DNA of 64,000 nucleotides, taken from Sophora flavescens. Taxonomy: Eukaryota; Streptophyta; Magnoliopsida; Fabales; Fabaceae. Every line of letters begins with the position of its first letter. Within the stretch, counting starts at the first letter, position 1. A model generated the notes under the pieces. The model saw only the letters and a program-made list of their open reading frames with translations. It was not told where the DNA came from and did not search any database. The stretch covers positions 101,290,874-101,354,873 of the forward strand of contig CM061062.1 in the NCBI GenBank assembly GCA_030762895.1. The letters are read 5' to 3'. Positions 1 to 11,639 of this stretch are shown here, piece by piece. The position numbers were made by a program, and so were the translations under genes.

Positions 1-59
1 AACAACTCGCCGACGTGGTAGAGGGTGCTGGCTCACATGCCAGTGAAAGAGATGCTGGG

Positions 60-300
60 AAATCTATCACGACCGTGACGCTCATCACGGCTAGGCCGTT
101 ATCAATTCCGGTCTATAGGAGCTGGCCTGTCACGGCCGTGACTTCCAACACGACTAGGCCGTGATACATTCTGATCTTCTGGGTCCTTCTCATCACACCC
201 GTGATGGATATCATGGCTGGGACGTGATCCTTTCTGATCTTATTTGGTTAGCTAATCACGGCCGTGACCACCGTCACGGCCTGGGCGTGATGACTTCTGA
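60..300. repeat. Cluster of CACGGCCGTGA-type inverted motifs
   Basis: The stretch repeats variants of TCACGGCCGTGA and TCACGGCCAGGCCGTGAT about every 25-60 bases, each a short imperfect palindrome. The same motif pair recurs inside the 5' UTR introns of both CACTA elements (29410-29535 and 35630-35740). Here it lies in what looks like retroelement UTR sequence. I see no coding potential. Its function is unknown. Confidence 0.7.
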
Positions 301-507
301 CTTTATTTTTCCTTGCCTTTTTGCTCTTACTGCTTTCATAACCTAAAAATACTTGGCAAAACCATCAATTAGTGATCTTTCTTCTCTTAATCTCCTCAAA
401 TTATTCAAAAACAAAATTCAAAAAAAAATGGAAAAGGGAAAGAAAACTTGGGTTGCCTCCCAAGAAGCGCTTATTTACGGTCTTAAGCTTGACCATACTC
501 CCTTCAA

Positions 508-702
508 TCAACCGGGGTCGGCTGGGCCTGGAAGTGCAAGAACACTTCTCTTCCATGGAAGTCCTTCAAAGAGCCTATTTTGTTCGTATGGCCAATTGCG
601 CTTTCGCTTTGCTATTTTCACTCTGAATTTCATGGCTTTACTTCCTCCCGGTGGAAGTTCTAACTCCATATGATGAACAATTCCAACTTCATCACCATTT
701 GG
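508..702 (-). pseudogene. Tail of a retroelement ORF (Athila-like?)
   Basis: On the minus strand a frame stays open for about 65 codons from 702 down to a TGA at 508-510. It encodes a basic proline/glycine-containing stretch (ELELPPGG, then KRKRNWPYEQNR and LPWKRSVL). Downstream, near 450-475, is the sequence complementary to TTGGGAGGCAACCC, which I associate with the 3' part of Athila-type elements. There is no upstream start, because the frame abuts the LTR-like block beginning at 703. Assignment to Athila is inference. It could belong to the element whose LTR lies at 9046-10269. Confidence 0.4.
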
Positions 703-1622
703 TGTGACACCCTAACTCGGGTCATCACATGGTTACCCATTTGCGGAAAATAAAACTTAATTTGCTGGTTGCTTTCGGAAAAAAATGTTTTCTAAACGTT
801 TATCTTTTCAAAATATGGTGATAAATTTTTTCATTTTTCTATAACCTCATAATAACAACAACGTAATCAAACCACACTTAAATACACAATGTATATAAGT
901 TATACAACTATACTGCCTCATATGCTTTCACACCTAAATCATAATTAGTTTAATCCTCAAAACATAATACGACCTAAGCTGGTCGTAACTAACAGACACT
1001 ACAACCGATAGAAGCAGCAGCAGCATGTCCCGAACTAGACAGCCTTCTTCTTCTTGTAGCGATCATACCGCCTTGTACGACTCTGATATGGTTGTAAAGG
1101 TGAGACGCCAATATATGGATTTATCACCATAACTAAATGCGCAACACAAAGATGGCATATACACATATACATGTCTATAACAATGTACTCATTCATATTA
1201 TATCACATCGTTTATCAATGGGTTTCACACCAAAAACATCAACGTTGGAAAACTATGCATGAACACTTCAATACATCATCTAAACATTCACACCTAATCT
1301 CATGAGATATCTCCAACCTCGTGATGAGTTGATCAGACTCCATTGCCACACAAGGCAAACAGGCACACAGCCACAGGCACACAGCCAAAACCCATCTCAC
1401 ACTGTCCAACCTCGAGGCACAAGTGCTAACAACGTTGGTGGGGCCTCATTGTCCAACTCCAGGACCAATGAGAACATCGTTGGTATGATCTACCCTGACG
1501 CCGCAAGGTAATCACTCGTTTGATCATGGCACGTCTGCCAAATGCGTGCAAGAAAAACACTTTTCTTTGTCTATATCTTAATTTGTCAAAGCTCTCAAAA
1601 ACTTACAACCCAACCTCGTTTT

Positions 1623-1735
1623 AAACATCGAATGCTCTCAAAAGCATCATCGTTTTAAACAACGAATGCTCTCAAAAGCATCATCATTTTAACATCGAAT
1701 GCTCTCAAAATCATCATCGTTTTAACATCTTCACA
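1623..1735. repeat. Three tandem copies, about 38-bp unit
   Basis: CATCGAATGCTCTCAAAAGC followed by a CATCATCGTTTTAA-like stretch occurs three times in direct orientation with small substitutions. It lies within the LTR-like block. Confidence 0.75.
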
Positions 1736-2327
1736 ACTTTTATTAACAACACAGGACCTCAAAGTCCGAGTGCTCAATCACGAAGCCCCTAGACCGTTGC
1801 AATCAGTCTTAGGTTCGTGGTAATAGAAAACATCTTAAAACGTTTTAACTTCTTTAAGTATATACCCTGTCAACAACACAACGAACCTTAATACCCTGAC
1901 GTCTCGGTTATTAAGTTCCACATCATCGTTTTACATCGTTTTTGTCTGTGAAAAACAAATCCAAAATAAGACAACGTCATAAGAACACTAGCAACCCGAC
2001 ATCTCGGTTACTAAGTTCTATATCGTCATTTACATCGTTTTTCGTCTTTAAAAACAAATCCGAAATAAGATCTCTGCAACTTATTTAATTTACCGGAAAT
2101 ACATCATTGAGTAAACTCATTTACAGAAAATCATTTCCACTTGAAATTCGTTTGTAAAACGTCAAATCATCAAAAACTCTTTTACTGAAACTTCAGCTCT
2201 AAAAATTAAATCAATTCAGATTAAACCTCTTCTCAAATTAAGTACTGCTGTTTTTAAACCTTCACCGTAAATAATTTCGAAACTTGCCGTCGTTTATCAT
2301 TTTCCAAGAAAATGTTTTTAAAGTCAA

Positions 2328-2359
2328 ACTTTGACTTTGACTTTGACTTTGACTTTGAC

Positions 2360-2395
<36 letters not shown>
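2328..2395. repeat. Compound microsatellite (CTTTGA)n(TTA)n
   Basis: About five CTTTGA units run directly into about twelve TTA units. Confidence 0.95.
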
Positions 2396-2398
<3 letters not shown>

Positions 2399-3799
2399 TT
2401 ATTTTTTTATAAAGGATTTTCAAATATTAATTTCACAAAATAACTTTTTATAATATTCCAGAATTTCTTGTGTAAAAATTAGCAGTACTAAAAAATTTCA
2501 CGGTTACGCTCTCACCGTGACTCATAAATTTCTTTTACACTAATAAATCATTAAAATAATAATATTTCTCGAAACTCATTATTTTTCCAAAATAATATTT
2601 TCCACCACTATTATATTCCAACATTCCCCATAAAACGTTGAATATAATCTTCTCACATCTTATTAAATCGTTTATCTGATTAATCGGTTGTGCACTAACC
2701 ACTGTCAGGCCTCTCAAACAACATTCAACAACATCATCAGGATTATATCACCAGGCAGATCATGTATCATAACAACATAATATACAACTGCAGATAATTA
2801 AATAAATTAAAAGCAGATCAATCATCGATACACAGATAAACAACACAACGTAAACAACATAAATAAAAAATCACAACCACATATAAATCATATCAACCAC
2901 ACTACAAGCAAATAGTTATGAGAAAATACCTCAGGTAAGCTCCCCTTACCTCTTGAAGAACTTAGCTTCCGATTTAAAACTTTGTCGTGAATCTGGGAAC
3001 CCTCAACGCACGTACACGATAATCTAGTTTATCCTTCATTAAACATAACACTCAATCAACAAACAAACAACTAAATCAAGCCTAAAATCCTACATGTTGG
3101 TTCCGGCCAAGGGCTGACTTTTAGGGTTCAAAATCCTTAAAATTTCTAATCATGATTAAGTCATGGATTAATGGTCCTTAATCAACCAAGATTATGGATT
3201 AGTGGCTAAACAACTAAATTTTAAACTCAAAACTTCCTAACTCTCATATACTTAGATTCGGCCTTAATATGTTCATGGGGCTAGGGTTTTTAGTTTTATA
3301 AACCAACTTGGATTTATTAAGCATACATACTAATAGCTTGATTACTAAGGTCATTAATGAAAACTTTGAACAAAACTCATCAAATCTCATCCACCTAGGG
3401 TTCGGCCTTTATGAAACAAATAGGTTAGAGTTTGATTTTTGATCTTCTATATACTTAAATACAAGAACTATCTAGATACTAGAAGATTGAATCATGAATC
3501 AAGACATGAAAATGAAACAAAACCTATGGACATCATTTTGTCATAGATTCGGTCCAGTCCAGAAATCAAGAAATTTCTCATGATCATATGCTTCTAGATT
3601 ATGAAAATAGAGATGATTATAAGATCATAGCAATTGGTTTCATGTCAAAAGGATTTTTCTAGAATTAGTTATGAATTTTCAAAGTTCTAGATCTAGAAAC
3701 TTAAAAGTGATGAACATAGATGAAATAGACTTTGAATCATGAAAATTATTGAAGAACATAGACATGATTATGGAAGAAGAATAGGATTCACCTCTTGGA

Positions 3800-5385
3800 G
3801 ATCAAAAATAAGTCACATATTTGATGTCAAATTCTGACAATATCACTTACCACTTCGAAACCCTTGAGGAGATATGAGGACTTTCGAAGATATACTTCAA
3901 AGGATCCATTCGAGAAATTAGCCAAGTGGTGTGATATAACATGTATTGTCTGAGTCTTCTGGAGGTCCATACTAGTGCACAACAAGTCTTCTCGATTGCC
4001 ATATAACGAGCCTCACAGGCGTTAAACTTCTTACTCAGATAGTAAATTGCCTGCTCCTTCCTGCCAGATTCATCTTGTTGTCCCAGCATTGCCCCCATTG
4101 AGGTTGGGAGTATGGTGAGATGGAGTAACAATGGACGACCTTGGGTAGGTGGTACAAACACTGGGGGATTCAGTAGATATGTCTTTATCTTATCAAAGGC
4201 TTCTTGACAGTCATCATCCCATCTTTCGGGATTATAATTCCTGAGGAGTTTGAAGATTGGCTCGCATGTGCTAGTCAGATTTGCAATGAAGCGCGCAATA
4301 TAGTTCAATCTTCTAAGAAAACCCCTTACTTCTCGCTCGCTCTTAGGTGCTAGCATGTCACGTATTGCTTCCACCTTGTTAGGGTCCACCTTTATTCCTT
4401 CTCTACTGACAACAAAGGCAATTAAATTCCCTGCGGATGCACCGAAAGTACATTTTGCAGGGTTGAGGTGCAACTTGTACTTTCTTAGCCGCTCGAACAA
4501 CTTTATCAAAACCGCCACATGGCTTTCTCCTTCCTTGGACTTAGCCACTATATCATCAACATATACCTCTACCTCCTTGTGCATCATATCATGGAACAAT
4601 GCTACCATAGCACGTTGGTAAGTGGCCCCATTTTTAATCCAAAAGGCATCACTTTGTAACAAAAAGTTCCCCAATGAGTGATAAAAGTTGTCTTATCTTT
4701 ATCGTCATTGTCCATGAGGATCTGATTGTACCCAGAATACCCGTCCATGAAAGAAAACCTGTGACTTCCGGCTGTACTGTCTACAAGGACATCAATATGA
4801 GGTAGGGGAAAATCATCCTTTGGACAAGCTTTATTCAGGTCTCGGTAGTCCACACACATTCTGACCCTTCCATCCTTCTTTGGTACGGGAACAATATTAG
4901 CTACCCATTCCGGGTGTCTAGCTACTTCCAGAAAGCCAGCCTCCAACTGTTTGGTCACTTCTTCCTTGATCTTCAACGACATCTCAGGATGCATTCTCCT
5001 TAATTTTTGCTTCTTTGGAGCCACATCTGGGTATAAGGGAATTTTATGCGATGCTATCTCAGGATCTAAACCCGGCATATCTCTGTAGGACCATGCAAAA
5101 ACATCCAGATATTCTTTGAATAGTGCAACCATTTCTTCTCACTCTAGGTTATCCACTATTTTCAACTCCTTCTTGTCTTCCTCGGTTCCCATATTGATCA
5201 CTTCTGCAACCTCATCATGCGAGCTCATCCCTTCCTCTGACCGTTTCACCGCTTTTATGAATCCTTCAATGTCTTCTTCTTCCTCATCGGATTCAAGGTC
5301 GTATTCACCAGTGGTCGCGAGGGAATCAATAAATGAGTTTTCAAAGTTCCTTTCCCGAAGTAAATCTTTAGTGGAAGAAGTATTC
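3800..5385 (-). pseudogene. Ogre-like reverse transcriptase-RNase H, broken
   Basis: The N-terminal part (5385-5139) is an acidic linker. The RT domain follows, with VPKKDG, MCVDYRDLNKACPKDDFPLP, SFMDGYSGYNQI and the catalytic YVDD. The RNase H-like domain follows (LLLHLTI, YYLSKKF, ARYMAIEKTCCALVW). This is the usual Ty3/gypsy order. Two lesions are visible. A TGA lies in frame at 5137-5139 just before the RT domain. One A is missing from a homopolymer at about 4632-4636, which splits the domain between the MPFGLK motif and YVDD. Homology fades at 3800 within the end of RNase H, and no integrase follows. The protein would copy the element's RNA into DNA, but this copy cannot do so intact. 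Confidence 0.85.
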
Positions 5386-5622
5386 CTGGAAGAAAAAGTC
5401 AGGAATAGGAGAAGTATAGGCAAGGGTCTTATTTATGACAACAAAGCTTAGACAAAATAAATAAATGAAAGAGAGAGAAAAGAAACGATGGAACCAAAAG
5501 GAAAACACCAGACATAGTGTTACATTTTCATTCATGTCTCAAAGAAAGTAAACATCAGTTCATAATTAGTACAATAAGATAATTACTTTATGGAAATAAC
5601 ATCAACAAATGGTTCCGATTAC
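5386..5622 (-). other. Putative spliceosomal intron between protease and RT
   Basis: On the minus strand a donor GTAATC (5622-5617) and an acceptor TTCTTCCAG (ending at 5386), preceded by a pyrimidine-rich tract, flank 237 bp containing stops. Removing it joins TG to G, making a tryptophan codon and continuing the frame from the protease ORF into the RT linker. A removable intron at this place is a known hallmark of Ogre elements. Splicing here is inferred from the sequence alone. Confidence 0.65.
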
Positions 5623-6299
5623 CAATTGTTGAGAACTTCATTGCTATCAAGGAGATAGGTGACATGGTTCTCGTCCAGCTCCTCTTCAAGTGTGCTGATA
5701 GTGAAGTAAGGGGAAAATGACTTTACGAGACTGATAACTTCAGCAGCTACTGGGAAAGTCTCTGTTAGAAGGGGAAGATACTTTCTTTCACGCTCTTCTT
5801 CTTCCTTGTTTTCAAGAGTCATGAATTTCATCCCTTCTGTCAGGTTGGGCTGATACCCCAATCTATGCCTTCCTTCTCCCATAGCCGCTTCAATTGGTCG
5901 AGTGATCCCTTGCAGCTGAGGCCCTAGGCCTTTTCCTCTTTGATACTCGTTCTTTTCCATGATGTGGACTACTACTTCATTCACATTCTTCATTGGGGGC
6001 TCCCTTTTCTTGTTCTCTGACTTCAATACCTCAAAACTACGCAGCGAGTCATCTTCCATCTGCTCTGTACTTTCCACATAAGGTACTGTGGTGGGCTCTG
6101 TCAGCATGATTTCCTCTTCACCACGGACAGTAATAACGGATCCATCTTGGATATACTTCAAACACTGATGTAGAGTCGATGGGACCACTCCTACTTCATG
6201 AATCCAAGGCCTCCCCAGAAGCATGGTGTAAGCTGGTTGGATTTCCATGACTCTAAACAGGTTGGCCACTAGGTGTGCTCTATTAGTGAAAGTTGGCAC
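5619..6299 (-). pseudogene. Ogre-like aspartic protease and G-patch region
   Basis: An open frame of about 226 residues whose first residue is not a proper start: it begins inside a longer polyprotein whose upstream gag is missing. Residues about 20-60 carry the retroelement protease C-terminal signature (YTMLLGRPWIHE, then STLHQCLKYI). Residues about 110-155 contain a glycine-rich G-patch-like segment (YQRGKGLGPQLQG, GRHRLGYQP). That combination is typical of Tat/Ogre polyproteins. The frame ends at LNNW against the intron donor, so the stop at 5619 would be spliced out. The N-terminal half of the protease, with the catalytic Asp, is not visible. Confidence 0.7.
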
Positions 6300-6985
6300 G
6301 GGTCTAGACCTCTAAAAGTCATGGTCCCCAGATTGCCATAAGGATATGATTCATGAATCTAGCCATAAGTAGGGATAAACCCTCTCAATATGACTATTCC
6401 ATGATCTCATGTACAATCTGAGTGGTGAACTGACAAGTATCAAGGAGGTACAAGACCTCTTCAATAACAATATCAGAGCACCGCCTAATCCTTGGGTTTT
6501 TGAGCAAGCTCGGGTATAGAGCCGAGTGTGTGTGCAATATGTGATAGTGATGTGTGTGAAGGGGGCATACAAACCTGTAACACTTAAAAGTAAAAATAAA
6601 AAGAGAAGACAAGAAAAACCTGCAAAACACAAACATAGGTATATATAAAAAAAAGGTTACAAGTCATCTACCCTATTGTTAAAACACGAGAAACAGAAAA
6701 GAAAGGAGGAGGAAACAAAAACATTGTTAGTGAAACATATATAACAATAACGTGAGTTAAAATGTATGTACAACTAAATCTTCTCATTTAAATAAGAGGA
6801 AAAACCCAACCAAAAGGACAACCCAAACAGACATCACTAAAAATAAAAACATTTTTTAGTTTTGTCATTTAATTATTGTAAGGAGAAAAACAGCAAGATA
6901 TAATCATAAAAGGTAAAACAAATAAGCTACATGTTACTAAAAATTTACACAACCAATTTTTACGGGCTTGACTCTCTTAAAAGAA
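6300..6985 (-). other. Ogre-like leader without gag
   Basis: No ORF is supported here. Around 6490-6580 the text CTCGGGTATAGAGCC followed by GTGATGTGTGTG and CAAACCTG matches 57715-57790 in the coding-free element at 49774-60117. The two elements therefore share a leader. The gag gene expected here is missing. Confidence 0.6.
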
Positions 6986-6987
6986 AT

Positions 6988-7004
6988 CCCCAGTGGAGTC
7001 GCCA
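6988..7004 (-). other. Primer-binding site TGGCGACTCCACTGGGG
   Basis: Read on the minus strand, this 17-mer begins two bases after the LTR end (TACA). It matches the arginine-tRNA-type primer-binding sites of Ogre elements. The identical site occurs at 58006-58022 in the second large element. Confidence 0.8.
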
Positions 7005-7006
7005 TC

Positions 7007-9004
7007 TGTAGCGACCAAAAAGAAAAAAACTGTGTTTTTCTTTTTAGAGAGAAAACATGGAGTCGCCACCAACTTTATTTTATTTCAGGGAAGTTGGAAA
7101 ACCCTTTAAGAAAAATCTATGGGTTCGGGAGTCAATTATGTCTAAGGAAGGCATGGAGACTTAACCCCACGGCACCCTAGAACATCCATAAAATGGTTAC
7201 CCAAAATTAGTTGTGTAAATTATTAGTAACTTTGAAAATATTTGTTTTACCCCAAAATCACTTTCTTAAGAAAAACATCTTTAGTTGTGAAAATTTTTGT
7301 TAAAACTAAATGAGGTTGAACATGGCAGATGAGTCCACAGGGAAACCTCAAAATCTAAAGGGTTGAACATGACACTTGTCATAGGGCAACCCAAAAAATA
7401 AGATTGTTTTAATCAAGTGATCATCTTCTATTTTTATGTAACATAAATAATTTTGCCTCTTGAAAATAGGAGAGAAATGAAACATAGAAGTGAAACATTT
7501 TACTAACTTATTCAGTGAACAGAGACACAAAAATAAGAATGTCAAGAGAAATTTATAAATAATATCAATGAAAAGAATAAGGGTTACCAAATGAGAGCAG
7601 AATAAGAATGATTTTATTTATTCCCAGTGGTAAGATTTCAAGATCAAAGTCTTTACATTCAATCTCACTGGCTCCTTCAGCTCTTCCTTCAAGGTCGGTT
7701 TGTACGAAATCCAAGGCTTGGGCGGTTCTGAGCAGCACTAGCGTGTGTTCAGATGGGGGCGGCGTGAGCAGTGGAAAGGAGGCGATTTGATGTGAAGGTT
7801 GCATGCTTGAAAAGAGAAGGAGATGGGGGGGTTTATATGATGTGTATGATGGCTTTTAGGGTTAGGAGTAGGGCTGCTAGGTTAAGACGAGGGAGGAGAT
7901 GAGGAAGAAAAAGGACCAATGGGTAGAGGAGGTGCAAGGGGGGTTCTGAGCAGAAATAGCGTGTGTCCAGATGGGGCGGCGTGAGTAGCAGAAAGGAGGT
8001 GATTTATCGTGAAGGTTGCGTGCTTGAAGAGAGAAGGAGATGGGGGGTTTTGTCTGATATGTAAAATATAATTTTTTAGGGTTAGGAGAAGTAACTCAAT
8101 CTTCTTTCCTTTCTGTTGATTGTCCTTTCCTCCTTCGTTTCTTCATCCTTTCTTCATTATCTTCCTCTTCTTCTCTCTTTATTCTTTAGCCTCCAGCCTG
8201 AAAATAAAATTGCAGTGGACGGAATCTCTTCGTCCAACAAGAACTTAGATATGCAAAAGTAGACATACACTGGACGGACCTCCTCGTCCAACAAAAATAG
8301 ATAATTGCAGTGGACTGGACGGGACCACCACATCCAACAGCAAGTGCAAGGGACTGGATGGGACCACCCCGTCCATCAGTAAGTCCAAAGTGATGGACGG
8401 GACCTCCCCGTCCAACAGCAAGTGTAATGGACTGGACGGGACCACCCCGTCCTCAACAGCAAGTGGACTGGACTGGACTGGACGGGACCACCCCGTCCAT
8501 TAGCAAGTGAAATGGACTGGACGGGACCACCCCGTCTATCAGCAAGTCCAAAGTGATGGACGAGACCTCCCCGTCCAACAGCAAGTGTAATGGACTGGAC
8601 GGGACCACCCCGTCCATCAGCAGGTCCAAAGTGATGGACCGGACCTCCCCGTCCAACAACAAGTGGACTGGACTGGACGGGACCACCCCGTCCATTAGCA
8701 AGTGAAATGGACTGGACGGGACCACCTTGTCCAACAGCAAGTTCAATGGAATGGACGGGACCACCCCGTCCAAGGGCAAGTGCAATGGACTGGACTGGAC
8801 CGCATCCAACAGCAAGTGCAATGGACTGGGCCGCGTCCAACAGTAAGTGCAATGGACTGGACCACGTCCAACAGTAAGTTAATTATGAGTCCCCCCCCCC
8901 CCCCCCCTCTTTTCTTTATTATTTCTTTTTCTTCTTTCTCTCTTCACTATTATGATATCATAAAAACTAGAATAAATGAAGATGGACAAAAATGGGTGTT
9001 CACA
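7007..9004 (-). repeat. 5' LTR of the Ogre-like element
   Basis: On the minus strand it begins TGTGAACACCCATTTTTGTC and ends GGTCGCTACA, so the ends are TG and CA. Length is 1,998 bp. It shares short blocks with the LTRs at 49774 and 58025: AAATGAGGTTGAACATGGCA, GTCCACAGGG, and the GTCGCCAC near the inner end. A minisatellite occupies 8230-8880 and a C-tract lies at 8889-8907. ORFs on both strands across the minisatellite are artefacts of the repeat. Confidence 0.8.
8230..8880. repeat. Minisatellite inside the Ogre-like LTR, about 39-bp unit
   Basis: The unit is roughly CAAGTGCAATGGACTGGACG followed by GGACCACCCCGTCCAACAG, repeated about 15-16 times with shortened and lengthened variants (some with GGACTGGACTGGACTGG). 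GGACGG and CCGTCC inside each unit make it locally self-complementary. Confidence 0.9.
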
Positions 9005-10269
9005 TTCAACACCATTGTAATTCCCCGGCAACGGTGCCAAAAACTTGTTGTAATCGTAAATGTGATGCGCAAGTGTACAGAGTCAAACAAGTAATAAAGA
9101 GTGAGTAGAGATCGTTCCCACGAGGATTTAAATGTATTGAATATAAATTCTAGAATTAACCTTCCCTATTTAGCTTAACAAAATAAAACGTAACTTTAAG
9201 CATGTAAATTAAATGGAGTAATTGGGTGTCAGAACAGTAAGTAATAAATGCTAGGAATTAATAGAAACAATAAACGGGTGTTTAGAAATGAGATGAAAAC
9301 AGCTAGGATTGTAATCCTTTGTAATCTTAACTTCAGGATAATTGATGCTTCAGGATGCTACAGCATTTAGTCCAGGAATTGAAGTTTGCTTTCCAGCAGT
9401 AAAAACCGAGTTCATTAAAAGTTTCTTATTTCTAAGTTCATATTAATTTCCCTCAATTGTCAGATAATTGCGTCCAGCTACTTAAAGACTTAAAGGTTAT
9501 TCCTAACTCATTCAACACAATTAATTTTCTAATTAATTGTTCTATCTTTATCTTCTAAAAAAGTCCACTAATTAAGTTTTTCCAAACCCAACTAGCTAGT
9601 ATTCCAAATTAGTTGATCAATCTAAAATGAAATTAAACTTTCAAAAAGAGAAGAAGAAAAAGAATAACATCCATTTGCATAAATCACCCTTAAGTATCAA
9701 TTACAAATTCAGAGTCCTAGCTAAGAGAATTTAGTTCATAATAAGCTTAAAGACAAAACCAACAAGAGAAATGGAAAATAAAGTCATAATGCGTAAATGC
9801 AAATTACTGAGAGGACAATGAGCTGATGGCTGCTACTCTACCCAGCTGCTACTGTACGAGCCCCCTTAAAGCAAGGTCACAATCCTATTTGTACTAGCTC
9901 CCAAAAGTAGGGTTACACTCTCTCTCTTGCCTCACTTTTTGGGCTTACAAAAATTCAAAGAATAAAATAGTCCTTGGCCCAATTCCCAAGTACACACAGC
10001 TGCTGCCTTGCATTTCCCCTTTCCTCGTTTTGGGACAGCGCAGCAAGTTCCTTGTCCTGTAGTGAAGGTGTGCTGAGTTGACAATTCTTTTGTCTTGTAG
10101 TGATTCTCTTCCCAGACGCTGCAGCATTCCATAACATTCCAGAGCAACTCTTTTTTTACAGTAATTTCACTTCTAAATCCTGCTCAAAACTCAAACAAAC
10201 CTTCAGCAAAAACAATAACAATGATAAAGATAAAAGGATAGTAATAACTCTTATTTCTATGAGTTATCA
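9005..10269 (-). mobile_element. Athila-like LTR (9046-10269) with primer-binding site
   Basis: On the minus strand the LTR begins TGATAACTCATAGAAATAAG at 10269 and ends CAACA at 9046, 1,224 bp. Immediately inside it, minus-strand TGGCACCGTTGCCGGGGAA (9039-9021) is an Athila-type primer-binding site with one change from the common TGGCGCC. Leader sequence continues to 9005, where the Ogre-like LTR starts. The rest of this Athila copy must therefore lie below the Ogre insertion, possibly including 508-702. Its outer end interrupts the copia element at 10270. ORFs at 9932-10147 are in LTR sequence and are not genes. Confidence 0.75.
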
Positions 10270-10290
10270 CCAGACATCATTTCTGGTGAA

Positions 10291-11632
10291 CTGGTTAAGT
10301 TCTTCTAGCAGCAAGAATCCAGTTTTCATCCTCAAGAGTTTCTTCAATGCGTTTAGGCTCCAAATCTGAAATAAAGGTCACATTGCTTGATTATCTAAAT
10401 GTGGATCTGGTTCTTACTCCTTCAGAAGGATTTCCAATAATAATATCCTTAGGGTGATGAGTGTTGAACTTCCAATCCCTTTTGAGATCATCATGAAGAT
10501 CTTGACTTGTCTGCTGACTCGTTTGTTCCATTTGTCTGTCAGCCTCAGGCACAGGTTTTGTTTTGGTTAGATCGGGTTGTTGACTTTCTGGCTTGTTTAT
10601 ATCAAGACCTGCAAGATCATCTTCTAGATCTGATAGTTCTTTATCAGTCTTTAATCCATCATTGAATTTAACATGAACAGATTCTTCAATAATACAAGTT
10701 CTTGAATTGTAAACTCTAAAAGCCTTAGACATTTCAGAATAACCTACGAAAATACCTTTATCTACCTTAGAAACAAACTTTCCAAGATTATCTCTGGTGT
10801 TCAGAATAAAACATTCACATCCAAAAGCATGAAAATAAGATACGTTGGGACTTTTTCCTTTCCACAATTCATAAGGAGTCCTTTTTAGAAAAGGCCTAAT
10901 AAGTATTCTATTTTGTACATAACAAGCAGTGTTTACAGCTTCTGCCCAGAAGTGCTTAGGGAGATTATTTTCATTGAGCATAGATCTAGCCATCTCTTGC
11001 AGAGATATGTTCTTTTTCTCAACCACTCCATTTTGCTGTGGAGACCTAGGTGCAGAGAAATTGTGAGAGATTCCATTCTCCTCACAAAACTGTCTAAACT
11101 GCTCATTTTTAAATTCTCCCCCATGATCACTTCTAAGGGTAGAAATACAGAAACCCTGCTCATTTTGTACTCTTTTGCAGAATACTGAGAAAGTCTTAAA
11201 AGACTCATCCTTGTGTGTTAGGAAGAGTACCCATGTGTATCTAGAATAGTCATCAACTATGACAAATCCATATTTTCTTCCAGCCAGGCTGGTAACACTA
11301 ACTGGTCCAAATAGATCCATGTGTAACAACTGAAGAAGTCTAGAGGTTGATACTTGGTTTTTAGATTTGAAACTTGATTTTATCTGTTTACCTCTCTGAC
11401 ATGCATCACACAAGACATCTTTCTTAAAACTAATATCAGGCAATCCTCTCACAAGATTATTTCTTTTTAATTCAGAAATTAGTTTCATACTAGCAAGTCC
11501 TAGTTTCTTATGCCATAACCATCTCTCATCCTCTTTAGACATCAGACAGGTTACACTTTGATCTGAGAGATCAGTCAGTTCAATATTATAAAGATTTTGT
11601 TGCCTTTTAGCTGAAAGAGGGTTTTGCCACAA
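10291..11632 (-). pseudogene. Copia integrase (GAG-pre-integrase plus catalytic core)
   Basis: A 413-residue open frame (11632-10391). Residues about 35-90 are the zinc-binding GAG-pre-integrase region (HKKLGLASM, then CDACQRGK). The catalytic core follows, with LHMDLFGP, VDDYSRYTWV, LRSDHGGEF and SAPRSPQQNGVVEKKN, giving the DD35E residues. The C-terminal domain includes WKGKSPNVSYFHAFGCECF and KGIFVGYS. It would insert the element's cDNA into the host genome. The frame starts inside the polyprotein with no true start. After the stop at 10391 the RT N-terminus is still recognisable to about 10290 in shifted frames, so a stop and a frameshift precede the Athila insertion at 10270. Confidence 0.85.
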
Positions 11633-11639
11633 CAGTCTT

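Larger units (their letters stand above)
703..3790 (-). mobile_element. Long LTR-like non-coding block
   Basis: The block starts TGTGACACCC at 703 and ends in CA at 3790 where the Ogre-like coding sequence is interrupted. It has no ORF of note and is AT-rich, with internal duplications at 1623-1735 and a microsatellite near 2330-2395. TGTGACACCC-type ends are common on plant Ty3/gypsy LTRs. The five bases on the two sides (TTTGG and CCTCT) do not match, so I cannot confirm a target duplication, and the strand is a guess from its neighbours. It may be one long LTR, a solo LTR, or several fragments. Confidence 0.35.
3791..9004 (-). mobile_element. Ogre-like Ty3/gypsy retrotransposon, truncated
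   Basis: Minus-strand element. It comprises one LTR (7007-9004), a primer-binding site two bases inside it, a leader, a protease/G-patch ORF, a probable intron and an RT-RNase H region. It lacks gag: only about 0.7 kb separates the primer-binding site from the protease ORF, where Ogre elements have a long gag. Integrase and the second LTR are absent as well, because the coding sequence stops at about 3800 against an unrelated LTR-like block. The outer end abuts Athila leader sequence at 9005, so it inserted into that element. The family call rests on the protease-G-patch-intron-RT order and the arginine-tRNA-type primer-binding site. Confidence 0.75.

Noticed and set aside
8245..8852. ORFs of 66-158 codons on the minus strand.
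   Set aside because: Translations of the 39-bp minisatellite. A unit length divisible by three keeps several frames open at once.
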